Shown here: one piece after another, positions 45,210 to 51,951 of the stretch
Position numbering within the stretch: the stretch's first letter is position 1
Layout of the letters: every line of letters starts with the position of its first letter
DNA from: Ascidiaceihabitans sp.
GTDB taxonomy: Bacteria; Pseudomonadota; Alphaproteobacteria; Rhodobacterales; Rhodobacteraceae
Assembly (NCBI GenBank): GCA_028248455.1
Contig: JAOKHV010000011.1
Location: forward strand, 1-51,951
Direction of reading: 5' to 3'
Length of the DNA stretch: 51,951 nt
Notes under the pieces: model-generated
Databases searched by the model: none
The model's input: only the letters and a program-made list of their open reading frames with translations
Told to the model about the DNA's origin: nothing
Program-made: the position numbers and the translations under genes

Positions 45210-46889
45210 TTATTTCTTTTCAAGGTCAATCGTTTGGCCTTGTAGTTCAAGATATAGTTTAAATATGTCCCCCTCATTTACTGTGCCCATAAATCTATCA
45301 TCAGATCTGTCAATTACCGGAATTGTCTCGCCAATAAAGTTTGCTGCAGCTTCGATCGTTTGTTGAAGAGATGCATCAGATTTCAAGTTTAGGGCATTTC
45401 GATCAACAAAATCGATGATTTTTTTATGTGGATTTGCAACAGAAAGTGTTAATAAATGCAGTTTTCCAACATATTTATCGCCTTCAGTCACAATATAAGC
45501 TTCGGTGCTTTCATGATTGATCATTGTTGATTTGACTAGTTCAACTTTCATGTCAGGATTGAATTTTAGTGTTTGTGTTGAGATTATTGATGAAATGCCT
45601 TCTTCCATTAATCTTAAACCCATTCGGCCTTGTGATAAGTCGATGCCTCTTCCTAAGAGTTGTTTGTCAAATATTGAATTTCCAAACAGTTGACTGCTAA
45701 TCATTGTAGCAGTGACGATACCAACCGTTGTTGAAAGAGCTAAACCGTAAGAACCTGTGAGTTCTAAAACAATTATTATCATGGACAAAGGGGCACCAAT
45801 AACGGCGCCCGCAACTGCTGCCATTCCGCATATTACGAGTTCGGGTCCTTGAAATGAGTGTAAATTAGTCCAGTTGACAACCCCTGTTGCTACCGCCCCT
45901 GCAGCCGCACCAATCAGTAATGCGGGTGAGAACACACCGCCAAAAAAACCAAATCCGAGTGATAGTGCTGTTGCTAGGATCTTAGCAATTAATATTGCTA
46001 GTGCCACCATCAACAATGCATGCTCACTTGTAAGGGTTTTTATGCTAAGAGTGCCCAGTCCCATTACCTCAGGATAAAAGTTACCAATTATACTTAATCC
46101 AGTGATTGCAATTATTAATGACTGGAAAGATGTAAAGCCCATCTTCGCGGGGAGTTTAGCAAACGTAATCACAACAGACATAAATATTATTGCAATAAGC
46201 CCAAAAAATGGTCCTGCTGCTATGGATACCAATATCATAGGTCCAATTTCAGTAGGGGGGTATTCTTGCAGAAATGGTGTGGATGCTACCCATAGATAAT
46301 TATGGATTGCAAAGGCCGTTCCGGATGCAAGCGCAATTGGAGCCAAAGCCTTAGTTGAAAAGTGGCGTAATATCGCTTCATGGGCAAAAACAATACCTGC
46401 TAACGGTGCGTTGAAGCCAGCAGAAATAGCTGCTGCCACCCCACCACCAATAATGACATCGGTTGTTATACGCAGTTTTAAAAAGGCTTTTATGTAGGCA
46501 CCTAATGTGGCTCCAAAGTGGACCAACGGCCCGTACTGACCTACAGATGCCCCACCAGCTGCCGAAACGAAAGCAGCGAGTGTGCTTGCGATACCTGTTT
46601 TCACGTCTAGTTCATTATCGGTCCTATGTGCAGCATAAATTGTATCTGCTGGTCCTTCCCATCTGACTATTTTACAATATTTTTTTATAAAATGAGTTAT
46701 TAAGGCAGCAATGCTTAAGCTAAAAAAAAGAAATATGAAGTTTGTCGTGTTAGCAAAATATTCTTTTGAAAATGTTTCAACCAAATATAAGCCTGCACGA
46801 AAATAGTGAGCAGCAGTTGCTCCAAAGAACCCTAAGAGTATTCCGACAAAAATTGATGTTATCCATAAATGTAATAGCTTGCCTGTCAT
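45210..46889 (-). CDS. ClC-family chloride channel/transporter with CBS domains
   Basis: 559 residues: a ClC membrane domain (about 1-420) followed by a cytoplasmic region with CBS-like motifs. The filter loop usually written GREGP reads GQYGP at 117-121, so Tyr119 replaces the gating glutamate. GFFGGVFSPALLIGAA near residue 320 matches the GxFxP motif. LELTGSYGLAL and a C-terminal PVIDRSDDRFMGTVNEGDIF CBS ending are present. Loss of the glutamate predicts altered coupling, for example an ungated channel. Confidence 0.9.
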   Translation of the reverse strand: MTGKLLHLWITSIFVGILLGFFGATAAHYFRAGLYLVETFSKEYFANTTNFIFLFFSLSIAALITHFIKKYCKIVRWEGPADTIYAAHRTDNELDVKTGIASTLAAFVSAAGGASVGQYGPLVHFGATLGAYIKAFLKLRITTDVIIGGGVAAAISAGFNAPLAGIVFAHEAILRHFSTKALAPIALASGTAFAIHNYLWVASTPFLQEYPPTEIGPMILVSIAAGPFFGLIAIIFMSVVITFAKLPAKMGFTSFQSLIIAITGLSIIGNFYPEVMGLGTLSIKTLTSEHALLMVALAILIAKILATALSLGFGFFGGVFSPALLIGAAAGAVATGVVNWTNLHSFQGPELVICGMAAVAGAVIGAPLSMIIIVLELTGSYGLALSTTVGIVTATMISSQLFGNSIFDKQLLGRGIDLSQGRMGLRLMEEGISSIISTQTLKFNPDMKVELVKSTMINHESTEAYIVTEGDKYVGKLHLLTLSVANPHKKIIDFVDRNALNLKSDASLQQTIEAAANFIGETIPVIDRSDDRFMGTVNEGDIFKLYLELQGQTIDLEKK

Positions 46890-46948
46890 AAGGTTTTTTT
46901 CACTACTCTTCTATAAATCCAAGCCCAACAAGATATTCTATTTCCGGA

Positions 46949-47461
46949 TTATTTCTTGTACTTAACCTCTATTAATTCTAAAATTATTTGGTTGTATGAT
47001 GATTTTTTTGATATCGATGTAAGTCCGCTATACAAAGCGGCTTGAGCGGGTACATCACTTCTAATCAAATAAGATAGTTTTGTGTCTGAAGTTGAATTTG
47101 GAATTAGCTTTTGGTTGATAATGAAGTCGTGTGAAATTTCCGATTGATCCCAAAGGGTGAGACGTACTTTTGCTACACGAATTGTATTTGAAGTCAAGTT
47201 GGTAAGCGAAGGCATGATCCTAAAAGCATCAACATAAGTAGATATTTTTCTTCGTTCAAATCGAGGCAATTTCAAAATAATATCAGGATTGCTTACTTTT
47301 AAATTAGTACAGAAATACGCCGTTGGCCCATCTTGTGCGCAATTGAAGACGACTTCACTGTGTCGCGATAATAATATTTCAGCTTTCGCCGGAGTAGCAA
47401 AAAAACATGATAAAGCTAGTGCTATTAATTTTAGATCGAAAATATAAGTAATTGATTTCAT
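46949..47461 (-). CDS. Hypothetical secreted protein
   Basis: 170 residues. The signal peptide ends near ATPAKA (residue 28). The mature protein is beta-rich, with a cysteine pair (VFNCAQDG and FCTNLKVSN). It starts 3 nt after the stop of the RRF-like gene, so the two are cotranscribed. Not recognised. Confidence 0.65.
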   Translation of the reverse strand: MKSITYIFDLKLIALALSCFFATPAKAEILLSRHSEVVFNCAQDGPTAYFCTNLKVSNPDIILKLPRFERRKISTYVDAFRIMPSLTNLTSNTIRVAKVRLTLWDQSEISHDFIINQKLIPNSTSDTKLSYLIRSDVPAQAALYSGLTSISKKSSYNQIILELIEVKYKK

Positions 47462-47464
47462 ATC

Positions 47465-48172
47465 TTATATTTCAATACTACCATTTTTCTTTATTTTTTT
47501 ATTAATAGTCGACCAAATTTCTTTAGCTTCAACAGTATCAAATTCAAACTTGCGCCCACTAAGTTTTTTCTCATTTTCCAATCTAAAATAAGTCAGCATG
47601 GCGGCCATTTGCTGCTCAACTTTTTCTATGCTGGTTATGGCGTATTTTACATCCTTTGCCTCTAAGTACTCATTTTTGAGTGCAGCTTGAAGTCTCTGAA
47701 TAGTGTCTGCTTTCACTTGCGAGAGGGAAGAGCGTGCAGTATTTGCTAAAACCTTAACTTTCTGAACTGCAATTTCTATGTCCTGTTCACTTGGCTTCGG
47801 TATTTGGCAGATCATGACGTTATTTGCTATCGATTTAACCCGAATGTTATGATCTCGTAATACTTCTTTCACATGAGGAATATACTCGTCAGCGCTATAA
47901 CGTACACTAATCGTCGTGTCAGTATTTCGCTCTTTCATGACTTCCACATATGTTCCAAGTTTGCGCGGCCTAAACTTGATCCAAACAGTCACTGTTTTGA
48001 ATATCTGGGAAAAATCACTGAGTGAAATAGAGCCTTCAGCATTGGTTACAAATAGTTTCACTACATCAAACATTCGCTCTTTTGAGCTGTTGATATAAGT
48101 GTTTTCGACCTCTTTTACCTTAAGTATATCAGCCGTTATTTTATGTTCTTCTTTTGCGGTGGCTTCTGACAT
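47465..48172 (-). CDS. RRF-like (ribosome recycling factor-type) protein
   Basis: 235 residues with no signal peptide. Residues about 88-200 follow the ribosome recycling factor pattern: a TTISVRYSADEYIPHVKEVL strand-helix; QIPKPSEQDIEIAVQKVKVL at the place of the RRF segment PLPPLTEERRKDL; then ARSSLSQVKADTIQRLQAAL against RRF [20 protein letters not shown]. The canonical RTGRA motif of domain I is absent, and there are extra residues at both ends. It is therefore a diverged paralogue rather than the housekeeping Frr. AGGAG precedes the start. It is operonic with a secreted protein. Confidence 0.55.
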   Translation of the reverse strand: MSEATAKEEHKITADILKVKEVENTYINSSKERMFDVVKLFVTNAEGSISLSDFSQIFKTVTVWIKFRPRKLGTYVEVMKERNTDTTISVRYSADEYIPHVKEVLRDHNIRVKSIANNVMICQIPKPSEQDIEIAVQKVKVLANTARSSLSQVKADTIQRLQAALKNEYLEAKDVKYAITSIEKVEQQMAAMLTYFRLENEKKLSGRKFEFDTVEAKEIWSTINKKIKKNGSIEI

Positions 48173-48257
48173 ATTACTCTCCTGATAACGCCTTATGTTA
48201 ACAATTTTGGGTGTATTTTAAAAGATAAATCTATTGGAACGTGTTCGCTAAGCGGCT

Positions 48258-48872
48258 TTACGACTCAAAAGTGTCCATGACTAATCGTTTGCAGTTCTTT
48301 ACACCTGAAAAAAATTCTTGAACTTTTTTAAACGTGTGAACGCCTTCTTCAGCCGATTGCGTGTTTAAATCGTCTTCGTAATTTACGATTGCCTGAAAGG
48401 TTCTTGTCCCCCATAGGCCGTCAATATTGCCTTGGTAGGAGCCGTGGAGCAAACATTTTTGAATCTTTTTTCGAGAAATTAAATCAAGGTTTCGAAAGCG
48501 CTTTCGAATTTTTCTATACAATCCAGTAGTGTTAAGATTGGGTTCTGATGTTTCAGAGAACTGTTCATCAGTGTCTACTGTTAATTTTGTATTGGCTAAG
48601 CTTACGGTTTCCAATTGCTTTTTTGGCTCTACGCTTGGCTGCAAATTGCTTAGAATACCGCCTGAATAGTATAACGCCAATGCGCTGGAATTTTGAATTT
48701 CTTTAAGATTATCTGAAGTATTTAAAGGTATGAAATATTGACAAAATTTTGAGTTTTCATTTCCCTTAATACATTGCTTTTCTGCTTTTGAAATGTTCGG
48801 TATCGAGATCATTAAAAGAACTAAAGTCAAGTGTTTTGCAGGCTGATTAAGACGATACAACATAGCTATCAT
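48258..48872 (-). CDS. Exported peptidoglycan-binding-domain protein
   Basis: 204 residues. An N-terminal signal region (to about residue 30, NISKAE) is followed by a low-complexity linker. A C-terminal PG-binding-type repeat covers residues about 135-185 (QKCLLHGSYQGNIDGLWGTR, then TFQAIVNYEDDL). A full-consensus sigma-54 promoter lies upstream, so expression may follow flagellar genes. Some flagellar accessory proteins bind cell wall; any such role here is inference. Confidence 0.7.
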   Translation of the reverse strand: MIAMLYRLNQPAKHLTLVLLMISIPNISKAEKQCIKGNENSKFCQYFIPLNTSDNLKEIQNSSALALYYSGGILSNLQPSVEPKKQLETVSLANTKLTVDTDEQFSETSEPNLNTTGLYRKIRKRFRNLDLISRKKIQKCLLHGSYQGNIDGLWGTRTFQAIVNYEDDLNTQSAEEGVHTFKKVQEFFSGVKNCKRLVMDTFES

Positions 48873-48917
48873 GATGCCTTCTGCTTTCCTGATCTTTGAA
48901 GTCTACGCTAATTGTCT

Positions 48918-48933
48918 AGCAATTTTCATGCCA
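48918..48933 (-). promoter_or_regulatory. Sigma-54 promoter before the PG-binding gene
   Basis: The minus strand reads TGGCATGAAAATTGCT, an exact fit to TGGCAY-N5-TTGCW, with GG (48932-48931) and GC (48920-48919) 10 nt apart. The predicted transcript start is about 48907, giving a 5' leader of about 35 nt. Confidence 0.75.
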
Positions 48934-49037
48934 TTTTCGAGCTAAATTTTTATTTTATTTTCTTTTTGAGGAGGCTAATATCAAATGATAATTAGGTATT
49001 GGCTAATATTTTTGGAACTAAAAAGATGGGTGGGCAT

Positions 49038-49292
49038 ATGAAGATAATAGCAACTGTTAGAATTTTAAAAAGTGATTTTGATGAATGGTTTTTGTTCTTT
49101 AAAAGTTACGAGCATCTCCGAAAGAAATTTGTGACGAATGAAGTGATAACCAAAGTATCACCTTCAGAAGCCACTGTTTCTTTTAAAGTTCTGGACATCG
49201 AGGGATTGACGTCTCTGTCTTCATCTCAATTTTTATTGGATGGGGAGGATCGGCTAGGCGTTACTGTCGAATTGGAAGAAGAATTAACTTAA
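49038..49292 (+). CDS. Small cytoplasmic hypothetical protein
   Basis: 84 residues from the ATG at 49038 (GGGTGGG 5 nt upstream); upstream starts at 48999 and 49026 are possible. It has an alpha/beta ferredoxin-like pattern: TVRILKSDFDEWFLFF, then VITKVSPSEATVSFKVLDIE. It is reminiscent of DUF3764-type small proteins, but that is a weak impression. Confidence 0.6.
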   Translation: MKIIATVRILKSDFDEWFLFFKSYEHLRKKFVTNEVITKVSPSEATVSFKVLDIEGLTSLSSSQFLLDGEDRLGVTVELEEELT

Positions 49293-49320
49293 GTAGTTTC
49301 TGTGGCTGTGTAACTACCTC

Positions 49321-49336
49321 TGGCATATTTCTTGCT
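49321..49336 (+). promoter_or_regulatory. Sigma-54 promoter before the FliL-like gene
   Basis: TGGCATATTTCTTGCT is an exact consensus match (GG at 49322-49323, GC at 49334-49335). The predicted start at about 49347 lies right before AGGAG and 12 nt before the ATG. Confidence 0.8.
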
Positions 49337-49358
49337 AACTCACCTACCAGGAGAAAAT

Positions 49359-49892
49359 ATGTTTTATTTGCAATTGTTCATACCTGCCACCCTAGTTTTT
49401 TTGTTGTTTGGCATAGGGCATCTATACGTTGAAGCCGACTATTCTGGGGTATATTTCAAGGAAGCCCCAACGGAAGGTTTGGCAACTGAAACAGGAGACA
49501 GTGTTGTTGACGAGGAGGAATTAACCGTTGAGTTGGATGAGAATGGGCTCCCTTTGCTTGCCGATAAATATAATTACCTCAAAATAGAAAATGTCTTTCA
49601 GGGACGTCTGAACGACACTCAGGAATTGTTTAGTCTCGAGATTGCTGTTGCAACCTATCAGATGAATATCACCGCGGATTTTTTTATCAAAGGAATTTAT
49701 GAAATTGAGACTAACATGGTTAGTGAAATATCTACCCTGATACTGGATACTACCAGCGAAGAGCTCACCACTTTAGTGGGGCGTAAATCTATCACTGATA
49801 AAATAATGAATGGATTAAATGATTATTTGGTTGGTGAGGGTTTCAGTCCTGACATCCACTATGTTTACATTATTAACTATAACATAATTTAG
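49359..49892 (+). CDS. FliL-like membrane protein
   Basis: 177 residues. One N-terminal transmembrane helix (residues 3-21), an acidic linker, and a C-terminal domain from about residue 70. The pattern LFSLEIAVATYQ, then STLILDTTSEELTTLVGRKS, then KIMNGLNDYLVGEGF and HYVYIINYNII fits the FliL C-domain (helix-TS-EL, GR/GK, N-x-hL, VYhxxhhI). FliL surrounds the flagellar stator and modulates torque. The start is fixed by AGGAG and by a sigma-54 promoter 24 nt upstream. No motor genes lie inside the window. Confidence 0.6.
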   Translation: MFYLQLFIPATLVFLLFGIGHLYVEADYSGVYFKEAPTEGLATETGDSVVDEEELTVELDENGLPLLADKYNYLKIENVFQGRLNDTQELFSLEIAVATYQMNITADFFIKGIYEIETNMVSEISTLILDTTSEELTTLVGRKSITDKIMNGLNDYLVGEGFSPDIHYVYIINYNII

Positions 49893-49895
49893 TTT

Positions 49896-49911
49896 TGGCA
49901 CGAATCATGCT
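49896..49911 (+). promoter_or_regulatory. Sigma-54 promoter before a 58-residue gene
   Basis: TGGCACGAATCATGCT has GG at 49897-49898 and GC at 49909-49910, with N10 exact. The predicted start is about 49922, giving a 24-nt leader containing GGAAGG. Confidence 0.7.
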
Positions 49912-49945
49912 CGTTAAAAGCAATTAGAACTTTGGAAGGTTTCAA

Positions 49946-50122
49946 ATGCACTTAGCTAAAATTAACGACTACCCTCAAACGGCATTCAGATTTGTAATCT
50001 CGTGCGAGTATTTCAACGATGCAGATGAGAAAACTCACATGACTGATTTGTTGATCGACTTAAACCAAAAAAAACTTCCAGATACATTCGAAAACCATTC
50101 TGTACCTTCTTCTCCGGCATAA
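49946..50122 (+). CDS. Small hypothetical protein, 58 residues
   Basis: The frame begins MHLAKINDYPQTAFRFVISC and ends in a Ser/Pro-rich tail. The GGAAGG Shine-Dalgarno 6 nt upstream and the sigma-54 promoter make it a convincing gene despite its size. No membrane helix. A run of seven T follows the stop. Unknown function; coexpression with FliL-like is likely. Confidence 0.65.
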   Translation: MHLAKINDYPQTAFRFVISCEYFNDADEKTHMTDLLIDLNQKKLPDTFENHSVPSSPA

Positions 50123-50146
50123 CTTTTTTTCGGTCAACTATATGTT

Positions 50147-50335
50147 TTAGTTTGAAAATATTTTAAATATTAGTGCCGCTACACAGAGAGCCAATGGTAT
50201 CTTTAGTATTTGAAATATAGTTAGTGGGTCGGGTGAGTATGTTAGATAATAACTTGAATTTATAATTATTCCTGCGGTTACAATCCAAATGAAAGCTGAG
50301 CGAACTCTGGCGCAATGAGCGCACTTCTTTTCCAT
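50147..50335 (-). CDS. Small two-helix membrane protein
   Basis: 62 residues: a CAHC pair at positions 5-8, then two hydrophobic helices (about 13-30 and 43-60). AGGA lies 7 nt before the ATG. The Cys-x2-Cys might bind metal. Not recognised. Confidence 0.5.
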   Translation of the reverse strand: MEKKCAHCARVRSAFIWIVTAGIIINSSYYLTYSPDPLTIFQILKIPLALCVAALIFKIFSN

Positions 50336-50382
50336 TTTTTTTCCTATTTGTTCGATTGGTTGAAGTGGCGTTTAAACTATGT

Positions 50383-50394
50383 TTACAATTGTAA
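50383..50394. promoter_or_regulatory. 12-bp perfect palindrome between divergent genes
   Basis: TTACAATTGTAA equals its own reverse complement. It lies 48 nt upstream of the small membrane-protein gene on the minus strand and just before the ATG at 50396. Possibly an operator. Confidence 0.35.
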
Positions 50395-50395
50395 C

Positions 50396-50731
50396 ATGGA
50401 GCTACTGTTTTTAAAAACTGAGAATTTTTCGTCTGCTAGAATTCAATTACCAGCGCCGATCGCGGAGAACCCTGAACCGAGTAAAGCTCTTATTGTTGAC
50501 GAGACTTCTATTGTTGTTCCAGGTGCTGATAAATCTCTGAAACCAGTTGAGTATGTGTCTCGAATATTTAGCCCCCATCTCACTCCATCAGCAGTACATG
50601 TAGAAAATCGGCAATTGGCGCAGAGTAGTATAGCCCCAGTTTATCGCAACAATATAGCTTTAACCAAATATTTCAATGTTTCGACCACGCCAAAACTGCT
50701 ACCTCATTTGCACACTAATCTGATTGCTTGA
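50396..50731 (+). CDS. Hypothetical protein
   Basis: 111 residues from the ATG at 50396; the frame is open back to 50315, where it overlaps the start of the opposite gene. Pro/Ser-rich and polar, with no signal peptide. No good ribosome site. It overlaps the convergent gene by 17 nt. Coding status is uncertain. Confidence 0.4.
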   Translation: MELLFLKTENFSSARIQLPAPIAENPEPSKALIVDETSIVVPGADKSLKPVEYVSRIFSPHLTPSAVHVENRQLAQSSIAPVYRNNIALTKYFNVSTTPKLLPHLHTNLIA

Positions 50732-51215
50732 TGTTTATTATATCAAATGCGCTTACCTCTAAGCTTCCCATATCTTTAAAAAATTTGTTTAATGTCTGAC
50801 TGCTTAGCGACCAGCCGGAAGGACAATTATATTCTCCGCTCTGTTTGGTTCTGTATACGAAAGCTTTAAAATCTCGATTGATTGTCCCTGGGGTGTAATT
50901 TTTTGTCTTAACTCCCTGAATTGGATTGCCAAATATTGGCGTCCAGTTTCGAATTTTTCCATTTGGTTTGAAAATAAATTTGTTATGCTGGTAGTTGATA
51001 AGTATTTTGTCAGCGTTCTCGATGTTGGCCTCAGCCATAGTGTACATGAACGCTTCCGCTGCACTCTTTAACGTCTCAGCATTTTCCAACTCAAAATTTG
51101 CGTTCAGAAAAGACGAGAATTTGTATGCAATGGTTTCAAAATCCAGACTTTTTGTTATGTACCTATCTGCTACCACGGCAGCCGTTATCGCGAATATGAA
51201 ATCTGGGGCATACAT
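50715..51215 (-). CDS. Hypothetical protein downstream of fliS
   Basis: 166 residues from the ATG at 51215 (GGTGA upstream); a GTG at 51227 is possible. The first 15 residues are mildly hydrophobic; the rest is mixed alpha/beta with GEYNCPSGWSLSSQTLNKFF near residue 130. It begins about 15 nt after the fliS stop and is probably in the same transcript. Unknown. Confidence 0.6.
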   Translation of the reverse strand: MYAPDFIFAITAAVVADRYITKSLDFETIAYKFSSFLNANFELENAETLKSAAEAFMYTMAEANIENADKILINYQHNKFIFKPNGKIRNWTPIFGNPIQGVKTKNYTPGTINRDFKAFVYRTKQSGEYNCPSGWSLSSQTLNKFFKDMGSLEVSAFDIINIKQSD

Positions 51216-51230
51216 TAGTCTAATCACCGT

Positions 51231-51611
51231 TTATTGTGGTTTAACAGTGTCCCAACTTTCCATTATTTCACTTATAAAAGAATGACACTTCTTTAAATCT
51301 GGATCATTTTGGCTTTCAGAGATGCCTTTGTCGAGAAGGGTTATACGGCAGAACTCATATAATCGAAATAAGTTTTTGGCGAGATCACTTCCTGAGTTAA
51401 AATCTAAACTTTTTTGAAGAAAGTAAATTGTCAGTAAGCTAACTTCATATGCTTTGACTTTTTCTTTTGAGTCTTGGTTGAAAATCAAAATGCTCAAGTT
51501 TGTGTCAAGTTTATGAAGAGCGCTGCTAATAACTTTGTATCCAACGTCTTGGGGAGAAATTGTCTGTTTTTTAGTTGTTGAGTAGGCGTTGATAGCTACC
51601 GAAGCATTCAT
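51231..51611 (-). CDS. fliS: Flagellin export chaperone FliS
   Basis: 126 residues from the ATG at 51611, with AGGAGAC 6 nt upstream. The all-helical FliS pattern is clear: INAYSTTKKQTISPQDVGYK, then helices ending in SLDFNSGSDLAKNLFRLYEF and a final ISEIMESWDTV. FliS binds the C-terminal helix of flagellin and prevents premature polymerisation. No flagellin gene lies in the window. Many alphaproteobacteria use FlbT/FlaF control instead, so FliS here hints at a differently derived flagellar set. Confidence 0.7.
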   Translation of the reverse strand: MNASVAINAYSTTKKQTISPQDVGYKVISSALHKLDTNLSILIFNQDSKEKVKAYEVSLLTIYFLQKSLDFNSGSDLAKNLFRLYEFCRITLLDKGISESQNDPDLKKCHSFISEIMESWDTVKPQ

Positions 51612-51752
51612 AATGGTCTCCTGTTCTACTAACCTTAACGGCATATTTGATATTTTGTTAGTGAGCTGTCAAAAAAATGAATTTCAGATTATTGTTAGAA
51701 ATTATTCAGAATTTTAATCGTAAGATTATGAAATAATTATATTTAATTTGTT

Positions 51753-51768
51753 TGGCACAGTAAATGCT
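51753..51768 (+). promoter_or_regulatory. Sigma-54 promoter before the last gene
   Basis: TGGCACAGTAAATGCTGC contains GG at 51754-51755 and GC at 51766-51767, with N10 exact. The predicted start (about 51779) lies directly before a GGAGG ribosome site. Confidence 0.7.
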
Positions 51769-51790
51769 GCTACTGAGGTGGAGGTTAAAT

Positions 51791-51951
51791 ATGTCAAAAT
51801 TTATAGTGGACTGTGGTGACAAAGCTTTTGCCGAAAAAATTGGCACCGCCCTTGATAAGCGGGGTGTGGAGTGGAAGGCTTCTGGCGATGATGAAGTTGC
51901 GCAACCATCCAGCAAGGATCGTTGTTTGATCATTTCAAGTGGATCTGACAG
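51791..51951 (+). CDS. Partial gene at window end, unknown
   Basis: The ATG at 51791 follows GGAGG by 6 nt. The first 53 residues read MSKFIVDCGDKAFAEKIGTA and continue open to the end of the window. The GC content is back near that of the core genome. A sigma-54 promoter precedes it. Not identifiable from this fragment. Confidence 0.6.
   Translation, partial: MSKFIVDCGDKAFAEKIGTALDKRGVEWKASGDDEVAQPSSKDRCLIISSGSD

Noticed and set aside
1-51951. CRISPR arrays, insertion sequences, prophage genes, tRNA or rRNA genes
   Set aside because: No regularly spaced repeats, transposase or integrase motifs, or cloverleaf-like segments were seen on reading both strands.

Overview
The window looks like chromosome from a marine alphaproteobacterium of the Rhodobacterales (roseobacter-like). 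The run SUV3-type helicase, S4 protein, seven-iron ferredoxin, CarD is a gene order I associate with that group. The abundance of TRAP/ABC uptake and small-molecule catabolism fits it too. No rRNA, tRNA, CRISPR array, phage gene or transposase was found. Assignments rest on reading the proteins and motifs by eye; no database search was run.

Region 1 (about 1-14.4 kb) is ordinary core genome of roughly 50 % GC. It holds an M3 oligoendopeptidase with an alpha/beta hydrolase and an SCP2 protein, a secreted TPR protein, the helicase-S4-fdxA-carD run, divergent cobS and cobT, a large single-pass membrane protein with secretion/pilus-like ends, and metY.

Region 2 (14.4-24.6 kb) is a tightly coupled minus-strand catabolic operon: LysR regulator, hydantoinase/oxoprolinase-type HyuA and HyuB, a FAD oxidoreductase, an HpcH/HpaI aldolase, an aminotransferase and a uronate-dehydrogenase-like protein. 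Four successive junctions from hyuA to the aminotransferase, and the aminotransferase/dehydrogenase junction, have overlapping stop and start codons. The aminotransferase and a neighbouring glycosyltransferase-like gene each carry two frameshifts. A 16-bp motif recurs upstream of both lysR and hyuA.

Region 3 (24.6-39.7 kb) carries a SitABCD-type Mn/Fe ABC transporter behind Fur-family-like boxes and a rhodanese. It then has a four-gene operon (2-oxoglutarate oxygenase, threonine-aldolase-like enzyme, MmgE/PrpD protein, GST) whose start is preceded by a perfect 18-bp palindrome. Adenylate kinase, acetyl-CoA synthetase, two decayed small secreted-protein genes and a three-gene TRAP transporter follow. 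The large TRAP permease has a strikingly GC-rich centre.

Region 4 (39.7-51.7 kb) is an AT-rich island of mostly small secreted or membrane proteins: an ion channel, a methyltransferase, a ClC protein without the usual gating glutamate, a Sel1 protein, a DUF882-type peptidase, a RodZ-like HTH protein, an RRF-like paralog, a FliL-like protein and FliS. Five sites match the sigma-54 pattern GG-N10-GC with good flanking consensus; four lie just upstream of starts and one overlaps a start region. With FliS and FliL-like proteins present, the right end may border a sigma-54-dependent flagellar cluster that continues past the window. This sigma-54 island, together with the oxygenase-aldolase operon, is the most unusual content.
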